Shown here: piece after piece, positions 35,926 through 44,919 of the stretch | Layout of the letters: every line of letters begins with the position of its first letter | Position numbering within the stretch: the first letter of the stretch is position 1 | Source of the DNA: an uncultured Clostridia bacterium | Lineage (GTDB): Bacteria > Bacillota > Clostridia > Oscillospirales > Acutalibacteraceae | NCBI GenBank assembly: GCA_947581635.1 | Contig: CANPVE010000010.1 | Coordinates: 32,072 to 96,071 of the forward strand | Length of the DNA: 64,000 bases | Direction: 5' to 3' | Notes under the pieces: generated by a model | Told to the model about the DNA's origin: nothing | Database searches by the model: none | Seen by the model: only the letters and a program-made list of their open reading frames with translations | Position numbers and translations under genes: made by a program

Positions 35926-35954
35926 GCCTTTCGGAATTGGTTTCTAAGCCTCGT

Positions 35955-35983
35955 TTGACAAAATTGCTTCATCGTGATAAAAT
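35955..35983 (+). promoter_or_regulatory. Sigma-A promoter of the thioesterase gene
   Basis: TTGACA (35955-35960) and TAAAAT (35978-35983) are 17 nt apart, 37 nt upstream of the start codon. Confidence 0.75.
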
Positions 35984-36019
35984 AACAATAATTATTAAAT
36001 ATGAGAGGAATTTGAAACA

Positions 36020-36772
36020 ATGAGCATTCAAAATGAGGCGTCAAACACCTACAGTTACACTGTCGGCTTGGATATGCTGGACGGCAACGGAATAATGAAG
36101 CCGGGCGGATATCAAAAGATCATATGCGACGTCATCGAAACTCACCTTGACCGCATTCACCTGAGTGTAAATGACCTTTCAAAATACAATATGTGGTGGG
36201 TTCTGGTTTCCTCGTCATTTGAGGTGATAACACCCATAAAACCTGAAATGAGCCTGATAGGGCGCACATGGCATTCCTCCATGGACAAAGCCACTTTCCG
36301 CCGCGAACTTACCTTCACAGACCTTGAAGGCAACCCCGTGTTTAATGCGGTGACTTTTTCCGTATTGTTGGATCGCTCCACGCGCCGAATAGTAGCGCCC
36401 GACAACTTGGAATTCGATATAGGTGAGCCATTCCCACAATTCGCAATGGAAGGGTCAAGCAGATTCAGAAATCGCTGCGAAATGCACAACTGCGACAGCC
36501 GCCGCATTTATCCCAGCTATATCGACCGCCTCGGCCACACCAACAACTGCCGATACAGCGAGTTCGCATATGACGCCCTTACCGTAAATGAAATCGATAA
36601 CCTCGCTGCTTTACGCAGAATGGATCTGTATTTCATGTCAGAGCTTCGGCTTGGCGACACATTCACCGTGCGTCGCAACATCTCCGAAGTATCCACAGGC
36701 GAATTGATAATTGATGGGGTAAACGATCGGAACGGCAAGCGTTCCTTCGCTTGTAAAATGATATTCGCATAA
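36020..36772 (+). CDS. Acyl-ACP thioesterase family protein
   Basis: A 250-residue double-hotdog protein of the FatA/FatB-like bacterial family, which releases fatty acids from acyl carrier protein. The second hotdog carries YPSYIDRLGHTNNCRYSEFA, matching the conserved DxNxHxNN-type active-site segment. In this protein the asparagine of the DxN part is a leucine (DRLGHTNN). The first hotdog has WWVLVSSSFEVITPIKP. GAGAGG precedes ATG. It has its own promoter and terminator. Confidence 0.85.
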   Translation: MSIQNEASNTYSYTVGLDMLDGNGIMKPGGYQKIICDVIETHLDRIHLSVNDLSKYNMWWVLVSSSFEVITPIKPEMSLIGRTWHSSMDKATFRRELTFTDLEGNPVFNAVTFSVLLDRSTRRIVAPDNLEFDIGEPFPQFAMEGSSRFRNRCEMHNCDSRRIYPSYIDRLGHTNNCRYSEFAYDALTVNEIDNLAALRRMDLYFMSELRLGDTFTVRRNISEVSTGELIIDGVNDRNGKRSFACKMIFA

Positions 36773-36822
36773 CTTGCAGCATTTCAGTATGCTTTATAAT
36801 ATTTAATCATATGTCCCAGAGA

Positions 36823-36864
36823 AAAAGTGTAAAGACCGCCTTACAGCGATCTTTACACTTTTTA
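36823..36864. terminator. Bidirectional terminator
   Basis: The arms AAAAGTGTAAAGA and TCTTTACACTTTTT make a strong stem with T-runs on both strands. It serves the thioesterase gene (plus) and the surface protein gene at 36887 (minus). Confidence 0.88.
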
Positions 36865-36886
36865 CGCTTTATCCGGCGCCGAAAAT

Positions 36887-38326
36887 TCACGCTATGGCAT
36901 CGGCTGCGGCTTCGATGACCGCTTCGGCGGCAGCTTCGGGAACGTCAATATCATGTGACGTTTGCGCGCCTGTGCTTTCTGAAGTTGTCACGGTTTTCTC
37001 AGTCTTTTCGCTATTCTGAACCGTTGTAGTTGTGGTTTCGGCCTCCGGGAAAATCGGAAATGTGGTTTCCTTTTCCCCATCTGTGGCGCTGGTACTGCCC
37101 GTGCTGGAAGATGTGGAGCCGCCGTGTACTTCCGTTTTCTTGTAGTAGCTCTTATTCATGAAGCTGATTCCTGCCACAGCGTCGTGGCTTATCGCATATT
37201 CTATTATCCAGCTTCCCGAGATATAGTTGTGATCTATTATCGAATTGCAGCCATACTGCACAACCATGTCACAATCCGCGAATTCATACGAATCGGTCTT
37301 GCCGCCGTAGTATTTTTGAAGATAACCATCCATGGTGTAGAGCCTACCGCCTACAAACGTATATGCATTCTCGGAGGCGAGAAGCGCGTTGAGTTTATCT
37401 TCGCTCTCTATCACGTCCGCCGCCTTATAGAGCGTGGTCGCGCCGCCGTTTACGCACAAATAGTTATCCGTAAGCTCGGCCAAACCTGTGTCAATGTCTA
37501 TGCCCCGCACAGGCTCCACGGCGAATCCTGGCCTTAGCCACGTAACCGAACGTATGACGCATCCGCTATCCTTATTGTATTTGTACCAATCCAACTCGGA
37601 GAGCGAATTGGCGTTTATTATGCCGCTGACTTCTCCGTCTATCGTGTACGGCTCTATCTCCTCAGCCTCCTGCTGTATCGGCTTTACGTCAAGAGTAATG
37701 CTTCCGGAAGCGGAAGTCAATGTAACCTGAACATAACCGCGATCGGCGTACTCCGACGCGTCCCACGAGAATGACACAGGCGCAATCGTATCCACGAAAT
37801 TGCCGAGATTGTTCATATTTGCCGCTATCGACGAAACATCGTTGTAATTGAAGGGAAGCTTGCCATTTGACACAGTTTGCTCCGACCCGGCCTGAGTGAC
37901 GGTTGTGTCAGAGATGGTCTGGCTTGACACACTAGATGTCTGAGTAGTGGTTTGGGTAGTGGAATCCACAGTGGTCTGCGTCACTGCCTCCGCAGACGTC
38001 TGCGAAGAGACGGAATCTCCGGCATTGCCAGTCGTCCGCTTCTCGTTTTTCTTTTCGTCCTCTACCATTTTGGAATAAACTTCGTAAAGCTTGTGGGAAT
38101 CATATTGCGAATTATCGTTCATGCCGTCGCTAAAGGGAATTATCACGACACTGTTGCCTGCGCTCTCACAGCTTTGAGGCGTATTTTGGCCGTTTGCCGT
38201 CACAGAGGCATTTTTAGCCTTTATATCGGATATCTGGGACACGACGTTGCATGAAACAATTACAGCGGCGGCCATACTTATACCTATAAGCCTGTTCACA
38301 AGTCGATTGTTTAATTGAAACCCCAT
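36887..38326 (-). CDS. Thr-rich extracytoplasmic protein, paralogue of its neighbour
   Basis: A 479-residue protein with an N-terminal hydrophobic signal (LIGISMAAAVIVSCNVVSQI). It has a Thr/Ser/Gln-rich linker and a folded domain of about 270 residues. A Thr-rich C-terminal tail contains SHDIDV and ends in a helix rich in Ala and Glu. The folded domain matches the protein at 38400-39377: VVQYGCNSIIDHNYISGSWI here against VIRYGFNSIVDTNDTSGQWY there, and shared YTIDG and YxGADV-like parts. I do not recognise the family. Confidence 0.65.
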   Translation of the reverse strand: MGFQLNNRLVNRLIGISMAAAVIVSCNVVSQISDIKAKNASVTANGQNTPQSCESAGNSVVIIPFSDGMNDNSQYDSHKLYEVYSKMVEDEKKNEKRTTGNAGDSVSSQTSAEAVTQTTVDSTTQTTTQTSSVSSQTISDTTVTQAGSEQTVSNGKLPFNYNDVSSIAANMNNLGNFVDTIAPVSFSWDASEYADRGYVQVTLTSASGSITLDVKPIQQEAEEIEPYTIDGEVSGIINANSLSELDWYKYNKDSGCVIRSVTWLRPGFAVEPVRGIDIDTGLAELTDNYLCVNGGATTLYKAADVIESEDKLNALLASENAYTFVGGRLYTMDGYLQKYYGGKTDSYEFADCDMVVQYGCNSIIDHNYISGSWIIEYAISHDAVAGISFMNKSYYKKTEVHGGSTSSSTGSTSATDGEKETTFPIFPEAETTTTTVQNSEKTEKTVTTSESTGAQTSHDIDVPEAAAEAVIEAAADAIA

Positions 38327-38399
38327 GGAACCTTACTTCCTTTCCTACGTCCGAAGAAACCTTCATGTCGTAAATTTTTATTTCCTGTCAATCATAACA

Positions 38400-39377
38400 T
38401 CAGTCGTCCGCGCCTGTCATGTGGAAATACACTCCCATTACCTTTGAATTCTTGGTTGCGTACTCGATGTACCACTGACCCGAGGTGTCATTCGTGTCGA
38501 CTATCGAGTTGAAACCGTAGCGTATTACATTGTTACTGGTGTGGGCAAAAGGATAGGCGTCATTGTCGTCGGCATACAACGAGTTTAGCAGAGTGGAAGT
38601 CTTGTAAATCTTGGCGCCCACATACGCCGCCTTGTCTTTCTTGTATGCTTTCAGCTTGGCCTCGTCGGTCATCACGTCCGCGCCCTGATAGAGCACGTAT
38701 GTTTGCGGAGGATTTTCCAGTTTAAAGTAAGCCTCGGTAATATCGTTGTAGGCGGTGCCGATTTTTACACCTCTGGGAAGATTGAATTTCATATTGTTTG
38801 ACAACCATACTATTTCCTTGACGCGGCACTCTTTACCGCGCACGTCGTCGTACGGCTCCCAGTCGGTGATGTCGGCCCCTACGCCGTATGTGTTGCCGTC
38901 TATCGTGTAGTCGTCGGATTTGTAGGGAACGCCGATAACGGCATAGCTGCCGTCGGAAGCCACGAGTTTGACTTCAACCTCGGACGTGGCTCCCATACTT
39001 TCGGTTGTCCACTCATAAGAGGAAGGATTTACCGCCGAAACCAATTTGGCAAATGTATTCATGCCCTTTGTGATTCCGTCTATGTCGCTGCGCCCGAACG
39101 GCTTGACCTCGTCTTTCTTTACGTCTTCCGATGAAACGGTGTCGGACGACGTATCGCTCGATGTGCCGTCGTCGTCATCGTCAAAGGGGACGATAACCTG
39201 CTCGTCGGGCTGAGCCGTATCTGTGTTGTTTTTATTGGCATTTGATGAGGATACATATGCTTTTCTGTCGTCCCGTACGTTCAGATCCGCCAGAGAGAAG
39301 AACAGCAGAACTATAACCAGCACCGCAGCGAAGGAAGACCCGACGCCTATCAAAATACTCTTTGTTTTCCTGTCCAT
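38400..39377 (-). CDS. Membrane-anchored extracytoplasmic protein, paralogue of its neighbour
   Basis: A 325-residue protein with an N-terminal anchor (SILIGVGSSFAAVLVIVLLF), an acidic Ser/Asp linker and a C-terminal domain homologous to that of the gene at 36887. It contains YTIDGNTYGVGADITDWEPY and IRYGFNSIVDTNDTSGQWYI. It precedes that gene by 73 nt on the same strand, so the two form a tandem duplicated pair probably transcribed together. It lacks the Thr-rich tail. Confidence 0.65.
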   Translation of the reverse strand: MDRKTKSILIGVGSSFAAVLVIVLLFFSLADLNVRDDRKAYVSSSNANKNNTDTAQPDEQVIVPFDDDDDGTSSDTSSDTVSSEDVKKDEVKPFGRSDIDGITKGMNTFAKLVSAVNPSSYEWTTESMGATSEVEVKLVASDGSYAVIGVPYKSDDYTIDGNTYGVGADITDWEPYDDVRGKECRVKEIVWLSNNMKFNLPRGVKIGTAYNDITEAYFKLENPPQTYVLYQGADVMTDEAKLKAYKKDKAAYVGAKIYKTSTLLNSLYADDNDAYPFAHTSNNVIRYGFNSIVDTNDTSGQWYIEYATKNSKVMGVYFHMTGADD

Positions 39378-39512
39378 AAAAAATTACCGCCTTTTTTACG
39401 TCTGAGATTGCGGGCAGCCGCACTGAGCAAATGAATAAATAAATAAACAAAAAACAAACTCAATGGGGAACCGCAAGACAATTCCGATGAATTATTTTCT
39501 TCGGATTAGGAT

Positions 39513-39541
39513 ATTGTACCAAAAAAACGCCGCACATTCAA
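39513..39541 (-). promoter_or_regulatory. Probable promoter of the paralogous pair
   Basis: On the minus strand TTGAAT (39536-39541) and TACAAT (39513-39518) are 17 nt apart. The rest of 39378-39892 shows no gene and nothing else I can support. Confidence 0.55.
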
Positions 39542-39892
39542 TAGACATATTTAACAATATTACACGTGCGCGATATATATTCTCAGCATTTTGCCAGCCC
39601 AGCCTGCGTTTTTGCCACGCCAATTGGATTCTCACGCCTTCGGCCGGCGGATCTGCTCATCTTTTAATCAACCTGTACATATTTTGCCTACATTTATATG
39701 ATAAAATAATTATACTCATTCGTCAACAACAACGCGGATAAAAATTGGTTACGATTTCGTCATAAAGCCTACAAACTCCTGACTTTTCTGTCACTTCTTG
39801 TAATAACTCCCAACTTAAAGCACTATCGAATTTTATAAAAAAATAATTACGATTTTTGATATAATTAATTGCAGTTTTGTAAAATGTGACGC

Positions 39893-40429
39893 TTAACAGT
39901 CGGTAATTTTTGGCATTTGCTTCAAAAGCAGTTCCCTCTGCCTGTAATCCGGCATAAATTCGTGTATAAACGCATAAAATGCCGCGCTGTGATCGTGGTG
40001 TCTGATGTGCGCCAGTTCGTGAACCACCACACAATCAACCGCTTCTTTTGGATAGAGCATAAGCAGGCAGGAAAAACACAGGCTGTTGCGCCCGCTGCAA
40101 CTTCCGAACCGTTTGCGCGCCGACGTTATTTTTATTCCCGTCGGCTCTACTCCCATCAGCTTGGAGTAATGCTCCACTATCGGCGGAATTTCAGCTATGG
40201 CGCGCTCGGTCAGCTTTGCAAGCAGTTCGGGGGTTATGCTCCGTGCGTTCTCCATTCGCCTGCGCGCGTCGGGCATATGTTTGCTTATCCATTCTTCGTG
40301 GTGCATCACAATTCCGTCTATTTCTTTCTTTGAAGTTTTGAGCGGAGCGCGCACCACAAGCTCGCAGTTGTCATTTATTTGCAGTGATACGCTCTTTCTT
40401 CGCGAACGAATCAGCTTGTATTCGTACAT
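39893..40429 (-). CDS. YgjP-like zinc metallopeptidase
   Basis: A 178-residue protein of the DUF45/WLM-like family. The zinc motif is HELAHIRHHDHSAAFYAFIH (HExxH plus a downstream His). The domain start MYEYKLIRSRRKSVSLQIND, with WISKHM in the middle, is typical. Substrates are unknown, and the family often sits with restriction enzymes or unknown genes. Here it has no partner. Confidence 0.85.
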   Translation of the reverse strand: MYEYKLIRSRRKSVSLQINDNCELVVRAPLKTSKKEIDGIVMHHEEWISKHMPDARRRMENARSITPELLAKLTERAIAEIPPIVEHYSKLMGVEPTGIKITSARKRFGSCSGRNSLCFSCLLMLYPKEAVDCVVVHELAHIRHHDHSAAFYAFIHEFMPDYRQRELLLKQMPKITDC

Positions 40430-40546
40430 CTTTTAACCATTCCTCTGTAAATTTATTCCGATTTGTATTTTCAATATAATTTATTAATATCAGTTATATA
40501 TTGGATATTTGTAATACATCTTCTCATATCCACATTAAATTCAAAA
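40430..40546. other. Gene-free AT-rich stretch
   Basis: Upstream region of the YgjP gene (the whole gap is 40430-40747). Apart from the terminator at 40547-40579, no supported feature is seen. Confidence 0.5.
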
Positions 40547-40579
40547 AGCAAAAAGAGCCAAATCAAGACGCTTTTTGCT
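40547..40579 (-). terminator. Terminator of the zinc-ribbon operon
   Basis: The arms AGCAAAAAG and CTTTTTGCT are perfect complements. The minus strand continues with TTTTTG. It ends the run of genes from 44646 to 40748. Confidence 0.7.
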
Positions 40580-40747
40580 TCTAAAGATTCATATTACTGA
40601 CTGTTATTTATACGCAAAATATTAATATACGTTGTACTTTGTAATTTTTTTTACCAATGGCGTGACAATGTAACGCTGCGGCTAATATTCCAAATCAAAA
40701 TATATCACATAATAATAACTTAAAGTAATAAAGAGATGTTTTGTCAA

Positions 40748-41179
40748 TTAAGAAAAGTATTTTCTGAGCCAACCGGTAATTATCGGAATTTCGAGAGTCT
40801 GCATTTTGTACGCTTTGACTGCCAGCATGATAAGCAGTACCACACACATCACCTGCAAAATTGACATCGCCATTCCCATGATACCCATGGGAATAAACAA
40901 CGGGCCGTGAGAACTTCCAACAAATTTCATTATGTTCTCGTTTATTTTTGAGCAGGCAAACATACCCAACATAAGCACACAGCTTTGAGCCGCGCAGAAT
41001 TTAACAAATTTACTGCGCTTTTCAAGCAGCATCACAATCAACGGAACTGCCCACGCAACATAGCTGACGTAACTTATCATACTCAGCGCCAGAGGAATTA
41101 ACGCTGTGAGCATTCCCGCCGTGTTTTCTTCCAAATTTAAAAAATCGGATTTTTTATTTTGCCCGTTTCCTTCGTTCAA
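40748..41179 (-). CDS. Small membrane protein, DUF4870/Tic20-like
   Basis: A 143-residue protein with three to four membrane helices. NTAGMLTALIPLALSMISYV and FVKFCAAQSCVLMLGMF resemble the DUF4870-type pattern in which a conserved aromatic/His-Ala-Gln segment precedes a helix. It is the last gene of the zinc-ribbon operon, 74 nt behind the preceding gene. In other firmicutes such membrane domains are often fused to zinc ribbons. Function unknown. Confidence 0.6.
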   Translation of the reverse strand: MNEGNGQNKKSDFLNLEENTAGMLTALIPLALSMISYVSYVAWAVPLIVMLLEKRSKFVKFCAAQSCVLMLGMFACSKINENIMKFVGSSHGPLFIPMGIMGMAMSILQVMCVVLLIMLAVKAYKMQTLEIPIITGWLRKYFS

Positions 41180-41253
41180 TTGAGAAGCATCTCCCTGTTT
41201 GAATTTTGATTTTTTGCCTGTTCTCCATCTTATGGCTGCCGGTTCCTGTCTGT

Positions 41254-42456
41254 CTATTTCAAATCGTAAACTACCTCCGCGTTGGTTTCGACATTTATAA
41301 AAGTTCCGGACCTGCCATTTATTACGTAGTACAACCGCGACACTGTGCCGTCTTCGTAGGTTATGGTGAGCATATCGTGACCGTTTTTGCGGCGGGTGTT
41401 GTATTTTCCCTGCTTATGTACGTGCCAACCGTCCTCTGATTTGACCGATACCACGGCGCTGCCGCCCGTCGTGAATTCCATTATTACGCTCGGCTTGCCG
41501 CTCATGTCGTACGAAACTATCCACTCACCCGTTATGCCGTCGGTAAAAAGTGAAGCCGCAAAAATCACCGCGCATATCAGAAGCACCGCAGTTATGCCGC
41601 ACACACTCCATATGACACGGCGTGCGCGCCGCCTTTCCGCGTCGCCCTCGGAACGCTTTAATTTTAGCTTTCCCGCCTTCTTATAATAAAACTTATCCAA
41701 CAGCTTATTTAAAAACGGCGCGGTTTTGCCGTCCAGCCTGTCATACAGCCGCTTTATTCTGACATATATCAGTTTGTGAAAAAAGTTTTTTACACCCAGC
41801 GCCGCACTGTCGTACTTCTCCCCGATTAAGGTGAGCGCCTTATCAATGCCGCTCTCCTCGGGAAAAGTGCTGAGCCTGCGCGCCGCCTCGGACATCTCCT
41901 CCTCTTTTGGGGCTTCACCGTCAGGCATGACCTCCTGCGGCGAAGGCTCCTTTTGTTCCGCTTTGTCGTCCTCCTTTGGCCCCAAATTGCTTTCGGTCCT
42001 CTCCGAATCCTGAAAGCTCTTGGCAATCTGGTATTTCTCCAGATCGGATATCCCGTCCTTAAAGTAATACTCGGCGAGAAGATCGTCGTCCTTATTTTTA
42101 ACCATCCTGCGTATCTCTGCGGAAATACCGCGATGTTTTATCTCGGCTTCGGTTTCGCTGTGTTTTTCCAGCAGAGAGTCAATATCCACAGGAGTAAATA
42201 TTTCGTCCTGAAAATTATCGGCGGGGTTATCCTCTATGACGCCGGTTTCCTCTTTTTCAAATTTCATGACGGGAGAGAATGACGCGTCCGAATAATCGCG
42301 GTCGGGCGGCGGAGTTTTTCCGCTCACCACCGCGATTTGTCTGCGCACCCTGCTCATGGCATCGCCGTCAGGCTTTGCCAGTCTTGCGGGTGTACCGCAC
42401 CTCGGGCATCTCTCGGAGCGAGTATTTAATTCAATGCCGCATTTCGGACATCTCAT
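41254..42456 (-). CDS. Zinc-ribbon membrane protein with C-terminal extracytoplasmic domain (1)
   Basis: About 400 residues. The N-terminal zinc ribbon MRCPKCGIELNTRSERCPRC has two CxxC pairs, followed by a long charged Glu/Lys-rich cytoplasmic region. One membrane helix (WSVCGITAVLLICAVIFAAS) and a small beta-rich outer domain (ITGEWIVSYDMSGKPSVIME, then YYVINGRSGTFINVET) complete it. That domain resembles DUF5640/lipocalin-like modules. The start at 42456 is favoured because GGGGG precedes it. An upstream GTG overlaps the ribosome-binding site. Confidence 0.7.
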   Translation of the reverse strand: MRCPKCGIELNTRSERCPRCGTPARLAKPDGDAMSRVRRQIAVVSGKTPPPDRDYSDASFSPVMKFEKEETGVIEDNPADNFQDEIFTPVDIDSLLEKHSETEAEIKHRGISAEIRRMVKNKDDDLLAEYYFKDGISDLEKYQIAKSFQDSERTESNLGPKEDDKAEQKEPSPQEVMPDGEAPKEEEMSEAARRLSTFPEESGIDKALTLIGEKYDSAALGVKNFFHKLIYVRIKRLYDRLDGKTAPFLNKLLDKFYYKKAGKLKLKRSEGDAERRRARRVIWSVCGITAVLLICAVIFAASLFTDGITGEWIVSYDMSGKPSVIMEFTTGGSAVVSVKSEDGWHVHKQGKYNTRRKNGHDMLTITYEDGTVSRLYYVINGRSGTFINVETNAEVVYDLK

Positions 42457-42501
42457 TGAAAAAATCACCCCCTATAAGGTTAAAGGTAAAAGAGCCTCTT
42501 T

Positions 42502-43296
42502 TTATTCCATTCTGGTTAATGTCAACTTATTATTACCTACAGTAAAATTCACCTCGTCATCTGAGATAAATTGCATACTGCCCGCTATGCTGTTGCCTTC
42601 GCTCATATATTCATCTAAGCCACTTAGCGTCACCGTACATTGTCCTCCATCATTTATGGTATAATTTCCGTCAAATTGTTTGGTTATGAAAAGCGCCTTA
42701 ATCATACAGCTGCAATTTCCCGCGTCGTCGAATGTAAAAGTCACCGGCAGCGACATCGACTTGTATGGAAGATTCGCGCTCCATTTCCCCTTTATTCTGC
42801 TTTTCAGATAATCAGCTTGCAATTCAGTTGGCACTGTGTTTACTTCCTCCTCTGACGATATGGAATTATCTTGAGTTGGTTCCGCACTGGAAACATCAAC
42901 CGCGCTGTCGCTCTCCGCATCGCTTCCTGCCGTGATATTTTCTTTCATATATCCCGAAATGAACATCGAGCCTGCCGCCATGACTATCACGACGGCTATC
43001 GCCACAAACGCAATGGTAAGTCCCTGCATCATAGAATCCGAGCTCGATTTGGCATTGCTGTTTTTCACGATTTTCCCTGTTCTCGTGTCTACCTGCACGT
43101 ATTTCACACTGTTTTCGGATCGGTTGGAAGAGGCGGCTGCGGGTTTACCGGCAGTGGTTCGCGCGGCGGAATTTCTTTCAGCCTGAATGCCCGTATCTGT
43201 GAACCTCTCTGATTTATCTATTCTCTTACCGCAGTTATGACAAAATTTATCGTCGTCTGTTATCTCATGTCCACAATTACGACAATATCTTCTCAT
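42502..43296 (-). CDS. Zinc-ribbon membrane protein (2)
   Basis: A 264-residue protein with the same plan: zinc ribbon RYCRNCGHEITDDDKFCHNC at the N-terminus, a polar linker, one helix (LTIAFVAIAVVIVMAAGSMF), an acidic Ser-rich stretch and a small beta-domain starting IKGKWSANLPYKSMSLPVTF. That domain aligns in position with the IxGxW opening of the neighbours. It lies only 6 nt behind the gene at 43303 and is translationally close to it. Confidence 0.7.
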   Translation of the reverse strand: MRRYCRNCGHEITDDDKFCHNCGKRIDKSERFTDTGIQAERNSAARTTAGKPAAASSNRSENSVKYVQVDTRTGKIVKNSNAKSSSDSMMQGLTIAFVAIAVVIVMAAGSMFISGYMKENITAGSDAESDSAVDVSSAEPTQDNSISSEEEVNTVPTELQADYLKSRIKGKWSANLPYKSMSLPVTFTFDDAGNCSCMIKALFITKQFDGNYTINDGGQCTVTLSGLDEYMSEGNSIAGSMQFISDDEVNFTVGNNKLTLTRME

Positions 43297-43302
43297 TCTA
43301 TA

Positions 43303-44646
43303 TCATTCCTTAGTTAAATCTATAGTAATTCCCATACCCTGTGTATCGTTGAGTTCCAGAATTGTACCCGTGACGGTGTAATACATATCAAGCGAATAAT
43401 TCGATGAATCCATGGGATTGGTAATGGTCATCGTAATGTAAGGCTCGCCGCTGACATCTTTCTTCTGCTCATATGTTCCGCTGAGGCTTATCGGTGTTTC
43501 ATTGATCACTATGCTCAGATACATCGAGCCGTTGCTGCTGAATTCCCACGTTGACTGCACGATCTCTTGGTCGAGCTGCTGTAGCTGCTCAATCGGAAGA
43601 TACACCGCGCTCATGTCGCCCTTCCACGCTCCGACTAGAGGATCGGTGAAGGAATTGGCATAACTCCATATGCAGAACGCCGAGATTATAACAAGACAGA
43701 GTGTCGCGAGTATTCCCAGTCCTCTGAACCTACGGCTATTGAGCAGGCGAAGTTCCTTGGGTGTTATCGCTACATACATCTCGCCGTCTTTGAGCTTGGG
43801 TAAATCGCCGCTCACATGAGCCGTGCCAGACGCCACAACCGTATAGTCCCTGCGCTTCGGAGCCGAAACGGCCCCGCCCGATTTGATAGGCTCGTTGACA
43901 GGCTTTTGATTGCCATAGGCGCTGCGGGCATTTTGCAGCTTGACAGTTACCTCATAGCCCATGCTTTTTTTCTTCTCACCAGCCGGATCCGGCGCCGAAA
44001 CGGGGATATCAGGCAAAACAAGCTCGTCGTCGTCATCATCTTTTTCCTCGCCGCCGGGAAAATTGAGGATCGGACTGAATTCTGATTCCTCAGTCGCGGA
44101 GCTGTCCGCCGCAGAGGAAACCGTCACACCTGTAATGTCAAAATCCGTCATCGAAAAACCATCAGTACTGCCCGTGTCGGGCAATGATGGATCGGACTGC
44201 TGGGTATTTGTAACGGGTGAAGCCTGCGCCGCATCGTTACACACCTCACCGTAAGAGCCATAGAATTCGGGCGGAACATAAACCGACGGTTCGGACTGTG
44301 CGTCTACGACCGACGACTGTGCGGGCGGTTCACTTATAACCGGAGGAGCCGTATCAATTGGCGGCTGATAAATCTCCGGCTCCGCTCTATTCACAGATTC
44401 CGCAGCAGTCTCGCCCGCACCCGGCTCAGGCGTGCGCATGGGCTGTTGAGGCTGCGCCGAATCAGCCGCTTTTGGTTTGTTTCGATTGAAGAAATTCAAA
44501 TCACTCTCTCCCTCTGTGTCATTTGTTTCACTTGCTTGATTTGCTTCCTTTGCTTCTACAGATATCCTCTCAGGCATTGCGGCGCCGCACTTGGGGCATA
44601 TCGCCTCTCTTTTAAACGTACGCCTTCCGCATTTCGGGCACACCAT
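43303..44646 (-). CDS. Zinc-ribbon membrane protein (3), first gene of the operon
   Basis: About 447 residues. The zinc ribbon MVCPKCGRRTFKREAICPKC is followed by a 250-residue Pro/Ser/Glu-rich disordered region and one helix (GLGILATLCLVIISAFCIWS). An outer domain begins LVGAWKGDMSAVYLPIEQLQ and ends ELNDTQGMGITIDLTKE. The second ATG (44646) fits the AGGAG site better than the ATG at 44655, which is only 2 nt from it. Confidence 0.7.
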   Translation of the reverse strand: MVCPKCGRRTFKREAICPKCGAAMPERISVEAKEANQASETNDTEGESDLNFFNRNKPKAADSAQPQQPMRTPEPGAGETAAESVNRAEPEIYQPPIDTAPPVISEPPAQSSVVDAQSEPSVYVPPEFYGSYGEVCNDAAQASPVTNTQQSDPSLPDTGSTDGFSMTDFDITGVTVSSAADSSATEESEFSPILNFPGGEEKDDDDDELVLPDIPVSAPDPAGEKKKSMGYEVTVKLQNARSAYGNQKPVNEPIKSGGAVSAPKRRDYTVVASGTAHVSGDLPKLKDGEMYVAITPKELRLLNSRRFRGLGILATLCLVIISAFCIWSYANSFTDPLVGAWKGDMSAVYLPIEQLQQLDQEIVQSTWEFSSNGSMYLSIVINETPISLSGTYEQKKDVSGEPYITMTITNPMDSSNYSLDMYYTVTGTILELNDTQGMGITIDLTKE

Positions 44647-44827
44647 AACAATCATATCTCCTTTGGCACGCCGTGTATGTGCGCGATCCGCTTACATTAT
44701 ACTAAAAATAACCCGTAATTGCAATACAACACAAAAAATATCAACATAATTTCACTGTAATGTTTTCTTTTTATCCATAATTTTTCTTTCCGCGATTAAT
44801 AAAATATGACAATAACGTCAATTTCTA

Positions 44828-44856
44828 TTGATTTTTCGGCGGATTTGGTGTATATT
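44828..44856 (+). promoter_or_regulatory. Promoter of the plus-strand zinc-ribbon gene
   Basis: TTGATT (44828-44833) and TATATT (44851-44856) are 17 nt apart, 63 nt upstream of the start codon. Confidence 0.55.
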
Positions 44857-44919
44857 TAAGTATGAACAGTTGGATCAGGTATCAAAAAATTTTAAACCAT
44901 TGTAAGGAAAGTGATTTTT

